From: Holothuria scabra
Lineage: Eukaryota; Echinodermata; Holothuroidea; Aspidochirotida; Holothuriidae
DNA length: 64,000 bases
Direction of reading: 5' to 3'
Assembly: GCA_037179385.1 (NCBI GenBank)
Contig: CM074187.1
Location: 13,083,450-13,147,449, forward strand
Shown here: positions 48,448 through 59,790 of the stretch, one piece after another
Layout: every line of letters starts with the position of its first letter
How positions within the stretch are numbered: position 1 is the first letter of the stretch
Program-made: the position numbers and the translations under genes
The notes under the pieces: generated by a model
What the model saw: the letters and a program-made list of their open reading frames with translations, nothing else
What the model was told of the DNA's origin: nothing
Database searches by the model: none

Positions 48448-49387
48448 ATTTAACAATCCCAACGTTAACTTGTTCCGGGGCATTATTCAGTCCTGCAAAC
48501 CAGAATGGCAATACAAGTGCAATTGTTACATGAAACCCCGTCTCATGCTCTGATAATTCCGAGAGGAGTTTTATACCTATTTGTTCAAAACAACCTGCAC
48601 TGTTAAAAAGAAGTGTTAAAACAGCACTTAAAGAGCAGTTTTCCTGCATTATCCAAGAGCCCTAATAAGGACTGTACCATTGGTGCAAACGACAGCACTT
48701 GTGAGGTGCAGGATTTAAGCACTTGCAAGAGCTACTTTTGAATGCACCATAAGTGCTACAAGCACTAATAGGCGGTGCGAAAGAAGCTTTATTAGTACTT
48801 ATAAGAGCCCTAATAGGGACTGCACCGTTGGTACTACCATAGCACTTCATTGGGTGCATAAGAGACAGCACTTCGGAAGTGCAGCAGAAATGTTAAAGTG
48901 CTGTTTTTAAATCTTGAAGAGTAATAATATGTAAAAAAAACCTAGAAGTCTTTATTTGCGAAACTCCTAATTTGGAATATATTGAAATACTTGCTTACAG
49001 CGTTAAAATCATGAATTATACTAATTCAAATATTCATGAATACGTGTAAGCGCCGTGTTATGTTAGTTGACAAATGCCTGATAAAAGTCAAAACCAAAGA
49101 TACAGAAATTCCGCTAGAAATTTAGTGTTTTTGAATATTTTCCATCTAAATTAGTTCCGCCCACTTTTTTGTATTGAAAGTGCTGTACAAAAAGCACTAT
49201 AAAAGTGCTGAAACAGCGCTTTTGGTGCTTATTAAATTCAGCACCCAGAAAGTGCTATCAAAGTAGCATTATACATAGTTTTTAGATTGTGGAGATACAT
49301 TTAGTCTAGGAATTACTCAAGTCGAATGCAGTTGCACAGATAGCTCTGACAACACTGAACTATGCTCTTTTAGAATCACAGTTACAG
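48448..49387 (+). pseudogene. Dead HYR exon D3, full length but split by a 690-bp insertion
   Basis: The left part runs to about 48597 and the right part from about 49287 to the donor ACAG/GTAATT at 49387. Three lesions are visible: acceptor AG reads AA, codon TGG of V-T-W-N is TGA, and an insertion lies between the third cysteine and the G-D-T-F-S-L segment. The right part still encodes C-S-C-T-D-S-S-D-N. It is the only D copy that keeps a 3' half, so it marks the right end of the duplicated segment. Confidence 0.88.
48598..49286. mobile_element. Insertion rich in AGCACTT/AAGTGCT words
   Basis: Edges are set by the interrupted D3 exon. The left end reads CACTGTTAAAAAG, like the terminus of the element at 16811. 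The right end is not a clear inverted copy. Inside, a 148-bp segment is duplicated (AGAGCCCTAATAAGGACTG at 48655, AGAGCCCTAATAGGGACTG at 48803). No transposase and no clear target duplication. Possibly a MITE or a pair of them. Confidence 0.6.
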
Positions 49388-50393
49388 GTAATTTCAACTA
49401 CAAGTACAATCATAACTATGATTAAGGCAAGGAAACTGTTCAATTTTGATCCGATAGCAGTACCTTGTTTATGTAGGTCAAAAGTACAAAAAATCCTCAT
49501 AAGTCTTAAATCCGTCCTTTCTGTCATCACTTCCCGTGATACGGGACGGACCCATACTGTTTCATAAAATATCTGATTTTCCTAAACGTGGTGGTTGATT
49601 TAGCAAAGGGGTTTCTAAGGGTGTACCAAGACCGGTAAGTAATTTCATGACATTTCTTTTCAAATATTATGAAGGTCATTTAGAGCACCCTTTATGTTTT
49701 AGGACTTAATTATAAATTGCTTTGCAAAGTTTACATTGGTTTCTTCATGAATTCAATGAATGCTCTTAACGTAATTACAAGGTTTTCCTATGTGGTAACA
49801 ATAAACTTTATATACATCTCTCTACGTGCATTAAAACCACGTTGAAAATACGTCAATTAGTGAGCACATTTTTATTGACGAAACCGCATCATTTAGTAGG
49901 ACTAAACCAGTGTGGTACATTTGAAATAAAATTCAGTGGAAAAAAGGAACTGTATTGATGGATGTCACCTTAAGTCCGCCGGTATCAGCTCCGATTTTGG
50001 GGGGAAGTGGTTACATATTTCCCTTCTTACTCTGACTGTAGTACAGTTGTTATACCAAGATAAGTTTGCATTTTACTAACAGCCTTTTCTTGTTATTTCC
50101 TTTTAAACCACATATCATATGATGCGGTATGCATAGGCATTTGGTTGGCCCCGAGATAATTGCTGAGTAACTAGCAATAGGAACGTGTTTTATCCCTTTT
50201 GCATATGCACTAGTGCACATGCACTGCACACGCTCGCCCATGCCTTAATCTCCCGCTCAATTGAAAGGTCAAAAAGTCTCCCTTGGTTACTGATACGTTG
50301 AAGTATGCTTACAGACTAAAGTTTTACTTCTGTACAAAATTTTGTTAGAAAAGTATGAGATTTTTTTTGTTGACGGCCATTTCCATCGTACAG
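49388..50393 (+). other. Intron sequence between dead exon D3 and HYR exon E
   Basis: About 1 kb, AT-rich, with stops in all frames and no recognised repeat or gene. The acceptor at the right end, TTTCCATCGTACAG, is used by exon E. Confidence 0.6.
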
Positions 50394-50612
50394 ATAAAAC
50401 AAAGCCCGCAGCAAGGTGCGAAAATGACATATCGAGCAATCAGACGGTGGTGCCCTGGAACGCTAACTGCACTGACAACTCAGGCAGAGTCAGACCTGCT
50501 GAATGTAGTCACCAAGGCGAACAATTTGACATCGGTAATACTACTGTTACTTGCAAATGCACGGACTATGCCAACAATACAAACACATGTTCCTTCGTTG
50601 TGTCTGTAGATG
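50394..50612 (+). CDS. Last HYR domain exon (E), short and single copy
   Basis: 219 bp, phase 1-1, acceptor CCATCGTACAG, donor GATG/GTAAGC. It keeps six cysteines in HYR order (R-C-E, N-C-T-D-N-S, E-C-S, T-C-K-C-T-D, T-C-S-F) and the F-D-I-G-N-T-T-V core, but it is nine codons shorter than other HYR exons and lacks the usual C-P start. It is the membrane-proximal HYR domain, directly before the GPCR part. Confidence 0.85.
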
Positions 50613-50990
50613 GTAAGCACAAACATTCTTTCCGTTATGGCATCGTTAAGCTGGTTTGATCATGTTCTGGATGATGGAAGAGTGTGCGCAATCACACTTA
50701 TCTACGGGCACCCCTCAGAATTACAGCACTTTAGGGCAATACAAAATTTCGGATCTTTCCGTCCAAAAATAGGGAAAATTTAAATTAAAGCTCACAAAAA
50801 TTAGATTGTTATCCCATCCTCAATTTCGATGCATGACTAGCCATTTAACAGGAATGTCGTTTCGAGTGCTTTGATGAATATGCCATGAAAAAAAGAAAAT
50901 AACTTCTGTTTTTGTCTTTACTTTTCTTTCCCAAAGTTTTTTGTCCCGCGAAATCACTCTTAACCAAAAGTGGGATGTTGTCGTTTCCAG

Positions 50991-51038
50991 AAACAAAGGT
51001 CAACCAGTCAGCCTACTCTATCGAAACATGTGCTTTAG
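50991..51038 (+). CDS. Micro-exon linking HYR domains to the receptor core
   Basis: 48 bp with acceptor GTCGTTTCCAG and donor TTAG/GTAAGA, phase 1 on both sides, continuing exactly from exon E. It encodes T-K-V-N-Q-S-A-Y-S-I-E-T-C-A-L between split codons, with one cysteine. Support is frame continuity and two good splice sites. No domain is recognised. The flanking introns (50613-50990 and 51039-51932) hold no supported gene. Confidence 0.7.
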   Translation, partial: KQRSTSQPTLSKHVL

Positions 51039-51932
51039 GTAAGAAATCATAAACTAAATTCGTTGGGCCCTGCATTTGCGAGCAAAACATGGATGCCGTT
51101 TATTCTGTCTCATTGACTTAACACATGATTTCACACACACTAACACCCATAGCTGCATGAAATCATCATCCACAAAGGCAGCAGGTTTCATTTTTAAAAG
51201 ATTTTGTATTGGCATGACATGAATCAAACTTTCATAAAAATAAGTACAATCATCAGAAAATTACTGGGTAAAATGCTTCACTACCACTGGAAGTTAATTG
51301 TTGAAAATCGACGTTTATAAGACAACTTTTGACGGGAGTGGCCTTGTCCCCTTCCCCCGCCCCCACTTTCGAGTAAAGATTACCGCTACTGCAGCATAAT
51401 ATAACATACCAACTGTTTACAGCCTATAAAAATTACTCAGGTGTGTAAAATTGACACTGTGTCACAACCTTCTGCTTTGTATCTTATCAGCAGCTATTCA
51501 CATAATTAAGTCTGAACTGATTTTACGTTTGTAGCCGGGAATGATTAGTGATTTCCAACCGCCTCAGTATTTTCACCACATGCCATCACCTCCAACCTAG
51601 ATACCACCTCCAACACATAACGTGCATGGGTTGAACGTCTTCCAGCAAATTGAGCTAAATATGTGAGTGAAGTGATACAAAAACAATTATATTCTTATTA
51701 ACATAATTATGCTGGATTATCAAGACAAAACCTTCATGACACCCTTCAAAAAATTGGTGACTGTGCCCCCATGCCCCAATGCCTGCGAAGGTCATCAAGA
51801 CTTGTGACAACATCGCAAAATGTTTGTTTTCTTTAACTTTGATACTTTTAACCTGCCTGATACCATTTTATTTCTTTATCCCCTCTAATCTGCTGCTTGT
51901 TCAACATTTTAATGGTATTATTTTTGTCCTAG

Positions 51933-52063
51933 GTAATACATCTCTGGCTATTATCAAATGTTATCCTTTCACCAATGGAGCCGCTATGTGGGGGCAACCC
52001 GAGACTCAAAAGTGCGTTACGTCAAATGAACGCATAAGGGCTGTAGCCGAAAATATTAAAGAG
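51933..52063 (+). CDS. Cys-containing exon before the GAIN domain of the adhesion-GPCR-like receptor
   Basis: 131 bp, starts in phase 1 after TTTTTGTCCTAG and ends in phase 0 at AAAGAG/GTGAAT. It encodes C-Y-P-F-T-N-G-A-A-M-W-G-Q-P-E-T-Q-K-C, similar to the C..G.A.W..P....C pattern just ahead of GAIN domains in many adhesion GPCRs (hormone-receptor-motif-like). It ends R-A-V-A-E-N-I-K-E, the start of a helix. An ORF from 51779 covers it but starts in the intron. Confidence 0.8.
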
Positions 52064-52878
52064 GTGAATGGAATCTTTAGAAGACAATTGGCATGTTTTT
52101 CCCTTGATTTACCTTCAAATGGAAGAAGAGCGGATTTGAGAGCAAATTAAGCATTGTTTAACAACCCATAAGTAAAGTAAAATAAAACATGATGTATGTC
52201 AGATTTGTCGGATAAAATTATTGGTCTTTCACCTTGAGACTGGTGAGAATAAACCGAGACAGAGAACTTTAAGCTCTCTGACCAAGGAATGTTTGAAATA
52301 GCTCCCATCTTATCCTATTGCTCTCTTTTAAATCCATGGGTCAAACTACAGCAAATTGCGGATGGGATGTTTTTGCTAAAAATTACTTCACGTTTTCGTG
52401 AATGGCGCTTTCAGGGACTGGCAAAATATCTCTAAGTCTTTTACCTAAGATGTCGGAAAATTTAGAGTATATACATTAAATATACAAGGGTAGGTTAGTC
52501 AGTCAAGTGAGTCCGCCGAATGTATTGACATGTAGTCACGGTTGGGCATTGATTCAATCAAAATTGCCGCTGTACTAAACAAAGTCTTTGCTTTTATTGT
52601 TAAGTATAGTAAAATCAAGTTATTAATTTGTTTACGGACTATTCAATTGAATGAAGCCAATGTAATCGATTCATCAAATTATTTTTCATAAAATTAAAAT
52701 TTAAATATTGCTTTGCGTCCATGGTCTTACGTATAATATATTTCACTAGGACGTTATTAGCAACAAATGACCAGTGTTTACAATCTACCTTTACCCTTTT
52801 CCTTTCTATAAGAACCCCTTTCAACGCCCATTGTCTATGAGCTAATAATTCACCTCTACTTCTTGACACCGCTTTTAG

Positions 52879-53025
52879 AATTTTAACGTGACGGCCACAA
52901 ATATTGCTGCCAAGGTTAATGAATTAAAAGAAGTCACTAAATCGTCAGATGGTGCAACGATTCTCATGGAGAATGCAGGAGATATATTGCAAGATATAAG
53001 TGAAATCAACTCGACATCACCTGAA
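52879..53025 (+). CDS. GAIN domain exon 1 (helical subdomain A)
   Basis: 147 bp, 49 codons, phase 0-0, acceptor ACCGCTTTTAG, donor CCTGAA/GTAAGA. It encodes N-F-N-V-T-A-T-N-I-A-A-K-V followed by amphipathic helix sequence (A-G-D-I-L-Q-D-I-S-E-I). This fits the all-helical part of the GAIN domain, the extracellular juxtamembrane domain of adhesion GPCRs. Two N-glycosylation sequons (NVT, NST) are present. It is too short for most ORF filters and is supported by splice sites and phase. Confidence 0.8.
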
Positions 53026-53119
53026 GTAAGACTCTAAGTGAACGAATACATTTTAATTAAGAGAATTTTTTTTTCTTCGGTCATAAATGTTGTCAACCAC
53101 TTAGGGCGGGGTAGATGCG

Positions 53120-53357
53120 CACTGTTTAACAAGGTGTTTCTTGATTGACTGTTGACATTCTATTGTATCGATTGTACTCTTTGTTCGGGTTAGGGATTAG
53201 GTAAGATTTAGGTTATCGTTAGCCAGATAGGAATTTTCTTGTTAAACAGTGGATATCGTACGGAGCCCGAAAAGGGACATGCAAGAAAAATATATTCGAA
53301 ATTATTTCGAATATACAAAATAACTTTTTCCTTGCATGTCCCTTTACGGACTCCGTA
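53120..53357. repeat. Two adjacent inverted repeats in an intron
   Basis: CACTGTTTAACAAG at 53120-53133 is perfectly inverted at 53238-53251. Directly after it a hairpin spans 53259-53357, with arms starting TACGGAGCCCGAAAAGGGAC and ending in CTCCGTA and an AT-rich loop with TTCGAAATTATTTCGAA. Probably a small foldback element. Confidence 0.75.
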
Positions 53358-54860
53358 GCATCGCCCCTTATGGTACTATAAATTTTGCTTTTGCTGCTGT
53401 CAGAGAAGAGGAAATGTACCAAAATGTTCGACTATAGTGATCACTCTTTTTTTAAGTGAAATTTTACTCCCCATGGAGTAGCATTTCCATTCATTCAGAT
53501 TTGATCACCCCCGAGCAGAGTCAAATTCCAGTTGATTCCCACTTGATGTAAGAGTAGTAACTTCAGGGAAACGTCAAAGAATGATTTCACTCTTTTACAT
53601 TTCGAGAGAAGGCAACTTAAATGTTTTTTATCTATTTTGTTTACTTTGAGTAATTTGTTCCTTGCTATCTTTCAAAGTTCGTCTTTTCATCAATTGCATT
53701 AACCTTCAATTTCTCTGAAAAGGCAGGGCCCAGGAAAATTCCTGACGTTATTTCCTAGAGACTTTTCCCATCAAATCCTGTAACAAGTTTGGATATTATA
53801 TAAAGTACGTGTACGTAATGACACTCCTATGCTGGTATCTTAATAATTCTATGACATTAAAAGAATAATCCCGTACAAAATTTTCACACTTTCATTAAAT
53901 GACTTAAAAAATTGGTCTTTTGTATATAAATTTCATTGGACATTTTCGCAGTCGGTGAATTGGAGGGGAACAAGCCTCCCCCCCCCCCCCCACACACACA
54001 TCAAATTTTTAGAAGGGTTTTCTCGTAATGGAATATAAGGTTGACATGAAATGATGCTTGATGTTGCACCAAGTTGTATCTGAGGGTACTGCAGTAATTA
54101 AAAGTTTCTCAAAGGCGACATCCTCTCTCATTAGACCCACCCCATCCCCAGGACTGAGACCGAGTCCTGTAGTTGGCTGCTCCCGGCGCAAAATTTTGGA
54201 TAAACCAGTGCCATCCATTAGTCAAATTTACTTAAATAAACGTCATTGAAAGGTCGAATAACAAGTGAAGCAAGATAAAGTTAATACTGATAATCAAGTA
54301 ATAAAAGAATTCTGTAAAGCGAAAATGCAGTCACTCTAATTTGGAATCCGTTTTCTTCAATTTGTCTTATTAATAATTATGCTACCGTAACAAACGTCAG
54401 CGAAGGAAATATGGTGGATCGAGTTAATGATGCCACCACCTGCTCATAATAGCAGGAAGGAAACCCTACTTGTTCCTTCTGTAAAATATGACAAACCTTG
54501 CAGTAATTCTTTAAATATTTTACCAAATATTATTGTAGGACGATCATATCTTTAGAGAAAAATTTTCAAAATGGGGGAAGACATTAGAAGGACACACTCG
54601 CCTCCTATACCCCTCCTCTTGACGCGGTACAACAAGCGTTCACGCTCCTGCACTACTCCTTTGCCAAGTCTCGAGAATACAGAATACGCTTATATGCCTT
54701 AACATGCATTCTACCGAGACAAAGCAACTTTGATTATTTCTGCGAGAAAACTATTTGTTTAAGGTCTGACAGTACGTAAATGGATGGCTAGTAGAGGTAT
54801 GTCTGTACTCTGTGAAAGATACTCAAAAAAGTACCTCAATGCCCCTTTTCAAATTTAAAG
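53358..54860 (+). other. Intron remainder between GAIN exons 1 and 2
   Basis: AT-rich with a C-run followed by CA repeats at 53978-54000. Short ORFs (for example 54058-54249) show no domain. I see no gene in it. Confidence 0.6.
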
Positions 54861-55242
54861 GTCACTATGGATTTCATCGGCGTCGTGGAAAATTTAATAG
54901 CCAATCTTGAGGCGGGAACGGAAGAATCAAGAGAAGCAAAGCACATTGAACAAGAAGATATGCAGAAGATTGACACGGACAAAATACTGAATTCTCTTGA
55001 CAAACAACTCCGCAATGTTCAGAGCAGCTCCAAGAATTTAACAAGTGCCCAAGAACACATAGCAGTCAACGTCGTTCACGTGAATCCGTTGACAGAGGCG
55101 ATTGCTTTTATTAAGTTCAAAGAGTCTGGCTGTGGGAATTGTAGTGACGAGTTTGAAGTCCTAAACGGATTACCGGAAGATGAGAAAGACGTTCACATTG
55201 CCATCTCCATTCCAATGGAAGCTTATGAAGATTATTATGACG
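54861..55242 (+). CDS. GAIN domain exon 2
   Basis: 382 bp, phase 0 to 1, acceptor CAAATTTAAAG, donor GACG/GTAAGA. It encodes V-T-M-D-F-I-G-V-V-E-N-L-I-A-N-L, a Glu/Lys-rich helical stretch (K-I-L-N-S-L-D-K-Q-L), then the switch into the beta-rich subdomain (H-I-A-V-N-V-V-H-V-N, A-I-A-F-I-K-F). Two cysteines in S-G-C-G-N-C-S-D could form a local disulfide. The ATG at 54867 is internal and not needed as a start. Follows GAIN exon 1 in frame. Confidence 0.85.
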
Positions 55243-56216
55243 GTAAGAAATACACTAAATACTTACTATAGGTACAGCAACCAGGAATCTGGACGTGCGG
55301 TCCCATTCCCTCCTCCGTCCTCCACTTCCGTCCTCCTTGGTTTGGAAACAACGAATTTCCTTAACGGTGCGTTAGAAAATAAAATCCAGTTTTTCTCAGG
55401 TTATTGCGGCAACAAAGCTTTGGTTTAAATGCGGATCAGGGTATGTTTAAAGAGTATATTGTTTTGACACTTCATTGTGATCGGACATAATTTGAAATGA
55501 ATGACATCATTAATGATTTTTTTAATCTTATTGTTAGTCCCGTACATGCGTCTTCGGGTTACCCTGACCTACACTTGAAGAAAATGAAAGTTAACTCCAT
55601 AATTCAAAGCCGGACTTTGTGGCCACATTTTAGTTGACTTGTTTTATAGGGTTGGCATCGCCCACGGTAAATTTCAGCTAGTTGGCTTTCCCGTGCAATT
55701 CAAATTTATCGAGCTTAATGTGAGTGAGTAGTGCCCGGTAGTGACATATTTAAGCAGGGAGCAGGGATATGTGTTGGAGCACACAAGGTTCTGCCAAAAT
55801 TTGTGAGGGCATTTTCCCTCTGTAAATGCTTGAAAAGAAAACTTTTCCGAAATACACGTTCTCAGTATCAAAACTGAAATACAGCTGACAAGATTTGAAA
55901 GTTTCATTCCCTGTATTCCAGAAAAATTATTGCAACAACAAGTTCTAGAAAAAATCAGGAAAACTAAAACAAGTACCAAAAGTTAGCGATACATTCAGGG
56001 AGCTTATATTTTCTAGCTTCACCTCTTAGTTCTCTGTAACTTTTTGCTCAAAGTGTTGGAAGTTTTCTGGTATGTCTCCAATGGTTAAACAGACAGGAGG
56101 ATTGATGACCACCAGAAATGTTGGCATTGTGCGCAACGATTCTGGGAGAACAATAGCAAGCAAACTTTATTCACTATTTTATGATTGTCCTTACATTCTT
56201 TTTTATTCATTTGAAG
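55243..56216 (+). other. Intron between GAIN exons 2 and 3
   Basis: About 970 bp with no recognised repeat or gene. The ORFs reading from the exon into it stop soon after the donor. Confidence 0.6.
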
Positions 56217-56443
56217 GAAATGAGACGATGTCTATAGCCTTCGTTCTTCATCGAAGTTCAGTCCTGTTTAACGATCTCGGAGCATCTGATAACGAGATTC
56301 TGATAAATGACTACGTCATATCTGCTTCCACTACCAAGGACATTTGTAACTTAAGTGAACCTGTTGTGATAAGGTTTGATATGGGCGAAGAAATTGTCAC
56401 CGAACCACAAATCCCGTATTGGTTTCCTGGAGGATTGCTTGAT
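56217..56443 (+). CDS. GAIN domain exon 3 (beta-strands)
   Basis: 227 bp, phase 1 to 0, acceptor TTATTCATTTGAAG, donor CTTGAT/GTAAGC. It encodes S-I-A-F-V-L-H-R-S-S-V-L-F-N-D, then Y-V-I-S-A-S-T, then L-S-E-P-V-V-I-R-F-D. This is the usual order of GAIN subdomain B: an x-S-x-L-F motif, a V-(I/L)-S-A-S strand, and an L-x-x-P-V-x-I-x-F strand. It ends Y-W-F-P-G-G-L-L-D, which is not a usual GAIN segment. Confidence 0.87.
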
Positions 56444-57054
56444 GTAAGCAGTGCAAATGTTTTTACACTTTAAAGCAAAACTTTTTGGTTTCCCGAAAGG
56501 GAAAACCTTTGGACTCATGCAGACAACACTTTTTGCAAAACATGTGTAGGATAGTGCATTTTAGTGTTGGGGTATACTATGGTTCAGCGACTTTTTTAAC
56601 ATTGGTTCACAAGTACTACACGACTACATATTGTTCACTGTCTGAAGCCAAAGACCGGCTTTATCGAAAATTGGTTTTGATGTCTCAGTCAGAGACTATT
56701 TATAACGTGGACAATTGTGTGGTCCGTTTCTAGAAAAATAGTAGGCCTATTGTGTGCAATTGAAAAAAAACACCCGAACACTTTTTATTCTGTTTGATTC
56801 GTTTAATGCATGTCATGAAAACAGATTTTCACTTCATAGTATAAACTTTGAGGAACAGCAACTTTTAACGAGAGAAATATTTTCACCTCCTTTGAAATGT
56901 TTCCAACCTTCTCTGGCCTTTGAATTACGTAATAGGTTACTATCGAGTTTCAAATAAGATTTAGAACTTTTGGAAGCCGTGGGGAAGCTTAAGTTACAGA
57001 AGAAAGGCATATGCGTTAGCACTTGGGGGAAGGCATCATTCCCTCGGCAGTTAT

Positions 57055-57635
57055 TTAAAGCCCTTCTGATGGCTTTTCACAGGGGTATTTAAAAAAAAAA
57101 GGAGGAAAAAATATTCCACACCGTGTCCTTGAAACCCTGTCGCACATCCTTTTCCTAACTCAACATATCTTAATTTAAAGATTGGTTACTTTTGTTTAAA
57201 AATACCGCTTCTCCTCGACAAAGCCACAAGATGTTTTGTAATGTGAGCACACTGTCTCTCATTCGTTTTGTCTTTTTATATAGGTTAAAGTCCTTTTGTC
57301 CTTGAAAATTTATACCGTGTGAATGTTTAAATACCTTTGCCTGTAGATCAAGCATTACCCTTCACCATACGTAGAGAACAACTACCACTGTTGGTTAATA
57401 TTTCCTGCAGTGGCATCAAAATTATAAATAAAGTGAATGTAATGTCAAATCAATGAGCCGCGATGACATCACAAATTTACATTATGCACATAATCAAAAG
57501 AAAAAAGTTGCATAACTTTATAAATTTGTATCTTACGAACACGATATGCTAATGAGATGAAGTTTTCGCCTACTAAAAAAACTTTTCTGCATATCCTGAA
57601 GTTAATGAATTTTGTGTCCGGGAATATGCCTTTAA
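57055..57635 (+). mobile_element. TTAA-bounded MITE, copy 2
   Basis: Starts TTAAAGCCC (degenerate left terminus) and ends GAATATGCCTTTAA at 57622-57635. The inner sequence matches copies at 31977 and 58420 (ACACCGTGTCCTTGAAACCC). Confidence 0.8.
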
Positions 57636-58419
57636 TTTATACTGCACTCAAGAATTTCAAGTTGAGGTGTTGTATCTTTTGCCAGCGTTCTAAAGTGGAT
57701 TTTCATATGATGCCATAATACTTCCAAGCGGCCATGTTGGATTCGTGACGTAATAGCAAAGATTCAATGGTAACTATATTGCTTCGATCTTTTGCGGACT
57801 AGTGGGCTCAAAAACGCAACTCTCAGAATGAACCACTAGTAGTCGCGTACAAAGTATTATGAATATAAAACTAAATGAATGTAAAGCCCCACTGCTTACG
57901 ACGTGCTCTAAGTATGCATGGTTCCTATACATATCCCACAAGGGACCTGTTTGAATCTTTTGTTTCCAATGAGATTTTCTCCCCTGTGGGCTGGGTGTTG
58001 TAAAATAAGCCCAGGGTATTTCCCGCCTGTCGAAAGAGGCGGCTAAAAGGAAACCACGTTTGATCTTTACCGTACTGGAAAAAAAATTACCTTGAACTTT
58101 TTATGGAGTTGACTGACTCATGTCGGCAAAGCGAGCAAAGAAAAGACTCCAAACACAAAAATAGGGATTTATTTTGTACAGGAGTGAAAATGTCGGGCCT
58201 GTCAAGCTGGTCACTTTATTTACTGGTGGTAGTTTAGTTGAGTTTCATATCTTTAGCAACTGACCATCACTTGCGAATTCAGAATATTTACATTTTATTT
58301 AAACGGAAAAATTTCCCCACATCACGCGTCATTCCATATAAATATTTAGAATTGCGTGGATAATAATGGATTTTAAGTCCACTTAGACCTATGTTTAGAT
58401 CGATTTAAATGTCAATGCT

Positions 58420-58990
58420 TTAAGGCATATTCTTGTGGCCTTTCACATGGGTGTTGTAACAAACGCAAACATTTTCTACACCATGTCCTTCAAACCCTGT
58501 CTCAATACCATTTTCTTAACTCAAGATATCTCACTTTAAAGATTGGGTATTTTTGTTAGAAAAATACCCCTGCTTTTCAACAAAGCATCCGGAGGTTATA
58601 TAACGTGGGCACATTGCCTAAAATTCCTTTTGTTTTTCCTTATAATTGAACACCCTGCTTGTCCTTGGAATTCGATAGTGTTGGAATGTTTGAATATCTT
58701 TTCCTGCAGATCTACAGTAGCATTACCCTTCACCACATGTAGAGTACAACCAACAATGTTGCTTAATATTGCCTGCAACAGGATCAATATTATAACTAAA
58801 TCGGATGCGAAGTCAAATTTATGTGCCACGATTACATCACAGATTACCCATGATGCACCAAATCTCAAGAAAAGTTTCATTACCCTTAAAATCTGTATCT
58901 TCTGATGGCCATATGCTATTAAGATGCAGTTTTCACCTCCTGAAAGAGAAAATTTTTGAGCAAATTTTAAAGTTCATGAATTTTAAAAAG
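58420..58990 (+). mobile_element. TTAA-bounded MITE, copy 3 (right end lost)
   Basis: Starts TTAAGGCATATTCTTGTGGC, close to the complete copy at 31977 read in reverse. Body matches (ACACCATGTCCTTCAAACCC at about 58480). Matching stops near AAAGTTCATGAATTTTAAA and no right terminus remains. Confidence 0.8.
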
Positions 58991-59476
58991 CGTACACGCA
59001 TATTTCGTATACGCTTTTAACACTGATCTCCCTATCAGTGACTTATTACTATGGGAAGCATTTTAGTAGAAGACAGTACTTAGCAGGTCAAACTTTCCTG
59101 ACAATGTATACACGAAATAGTATACATTATGATAAGTGCACGCTAGTCTAATTATCAAGTGAATTTTGCATCGGTTAGGCTAAACACGTGTAGGTAAGTT
59201 GCAATAGAGTTCTCCCATGTATCAATGATCCTGATGGTTCCCAAGTATAGTCTTTTTCCAAGTTATGGAAAGTTCAGAAGAGTGCATGTGGGACAAGTCA
59301 AATTGTCCCGTTAAACCTACATAACATATTTCACTGATGATGGGATATCTCACAGTTCACTCTCATTCATTTTACTGGGTCACACTAGTCCACAGGAGAC
59401 CCACAGCTATCTCATATTTACAGTATGGCTCAACGTTAGTTAAATTCCATATAAACCATATGGGTTGGCTAATGGG

Positions 59477-59790
59477 GCCCCTTAAAGGACCAAACCTCTC
59501 ACCCCAAACTACAATTTTGGTACGGGGGTACCGAAATTCTCAATTGGCTCAGCTCTTTGACTGACAGGTAGTTCAAACAATACAGAGTACCAAAGCTTCT
59601 TTTAAACAGCATGAACGGTACTGAGAGTGTTTTGATTATATAGATTGGGTTTTTCTATACTCATCTTGAAGCAATAAACTGAGATTGTATCTGGATGAGG
59701 ATGAATTTCAGACAATTGTGGGAGAGGCTTCATTAAGAAGGTTAGGAGAATTGGTATCTGTTTGGGGCGAGAAAACTGGGCCTTAAAGGG
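59477..59790. repeat. Inverted arms of about 30 bp
   Basis: CCCCTTAAAGGACCAAACCT (continuing CTCACCCCAAACT) at 59477-59510 is inverted with a few differences at 59760-59790 (GTTTGGGGCGAGAAAACTGG, then GCCTTAAAGGG). Family unknown. Confidence 0.5.

Larger units (their letters stand above)
37311..48597 (+). repeat. Array 2: three copies of a 3.83-kb cassette with four HYR-type exons (A, B, C, dead D)
   Basis: Equivalent exon positions recur at 3832-3836 bp intervals. Copy 1 is 37311-40878, copy 2 is 40879-44712 and copy 3 starts at 44713. The copies differ by very few bases, including in introns of up to about 1.3 kb, so the duplication is recent. Introns A-B (about 1.09 kb), B-C (about 420 bp) and C-D (about 950 bp) show no other gene. 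Copies 2 and 3 carry a tandemly doubled intron block of about 110 bp at their start (TGCTCGGT at 40877 and 40993). Confidence 0.93.
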
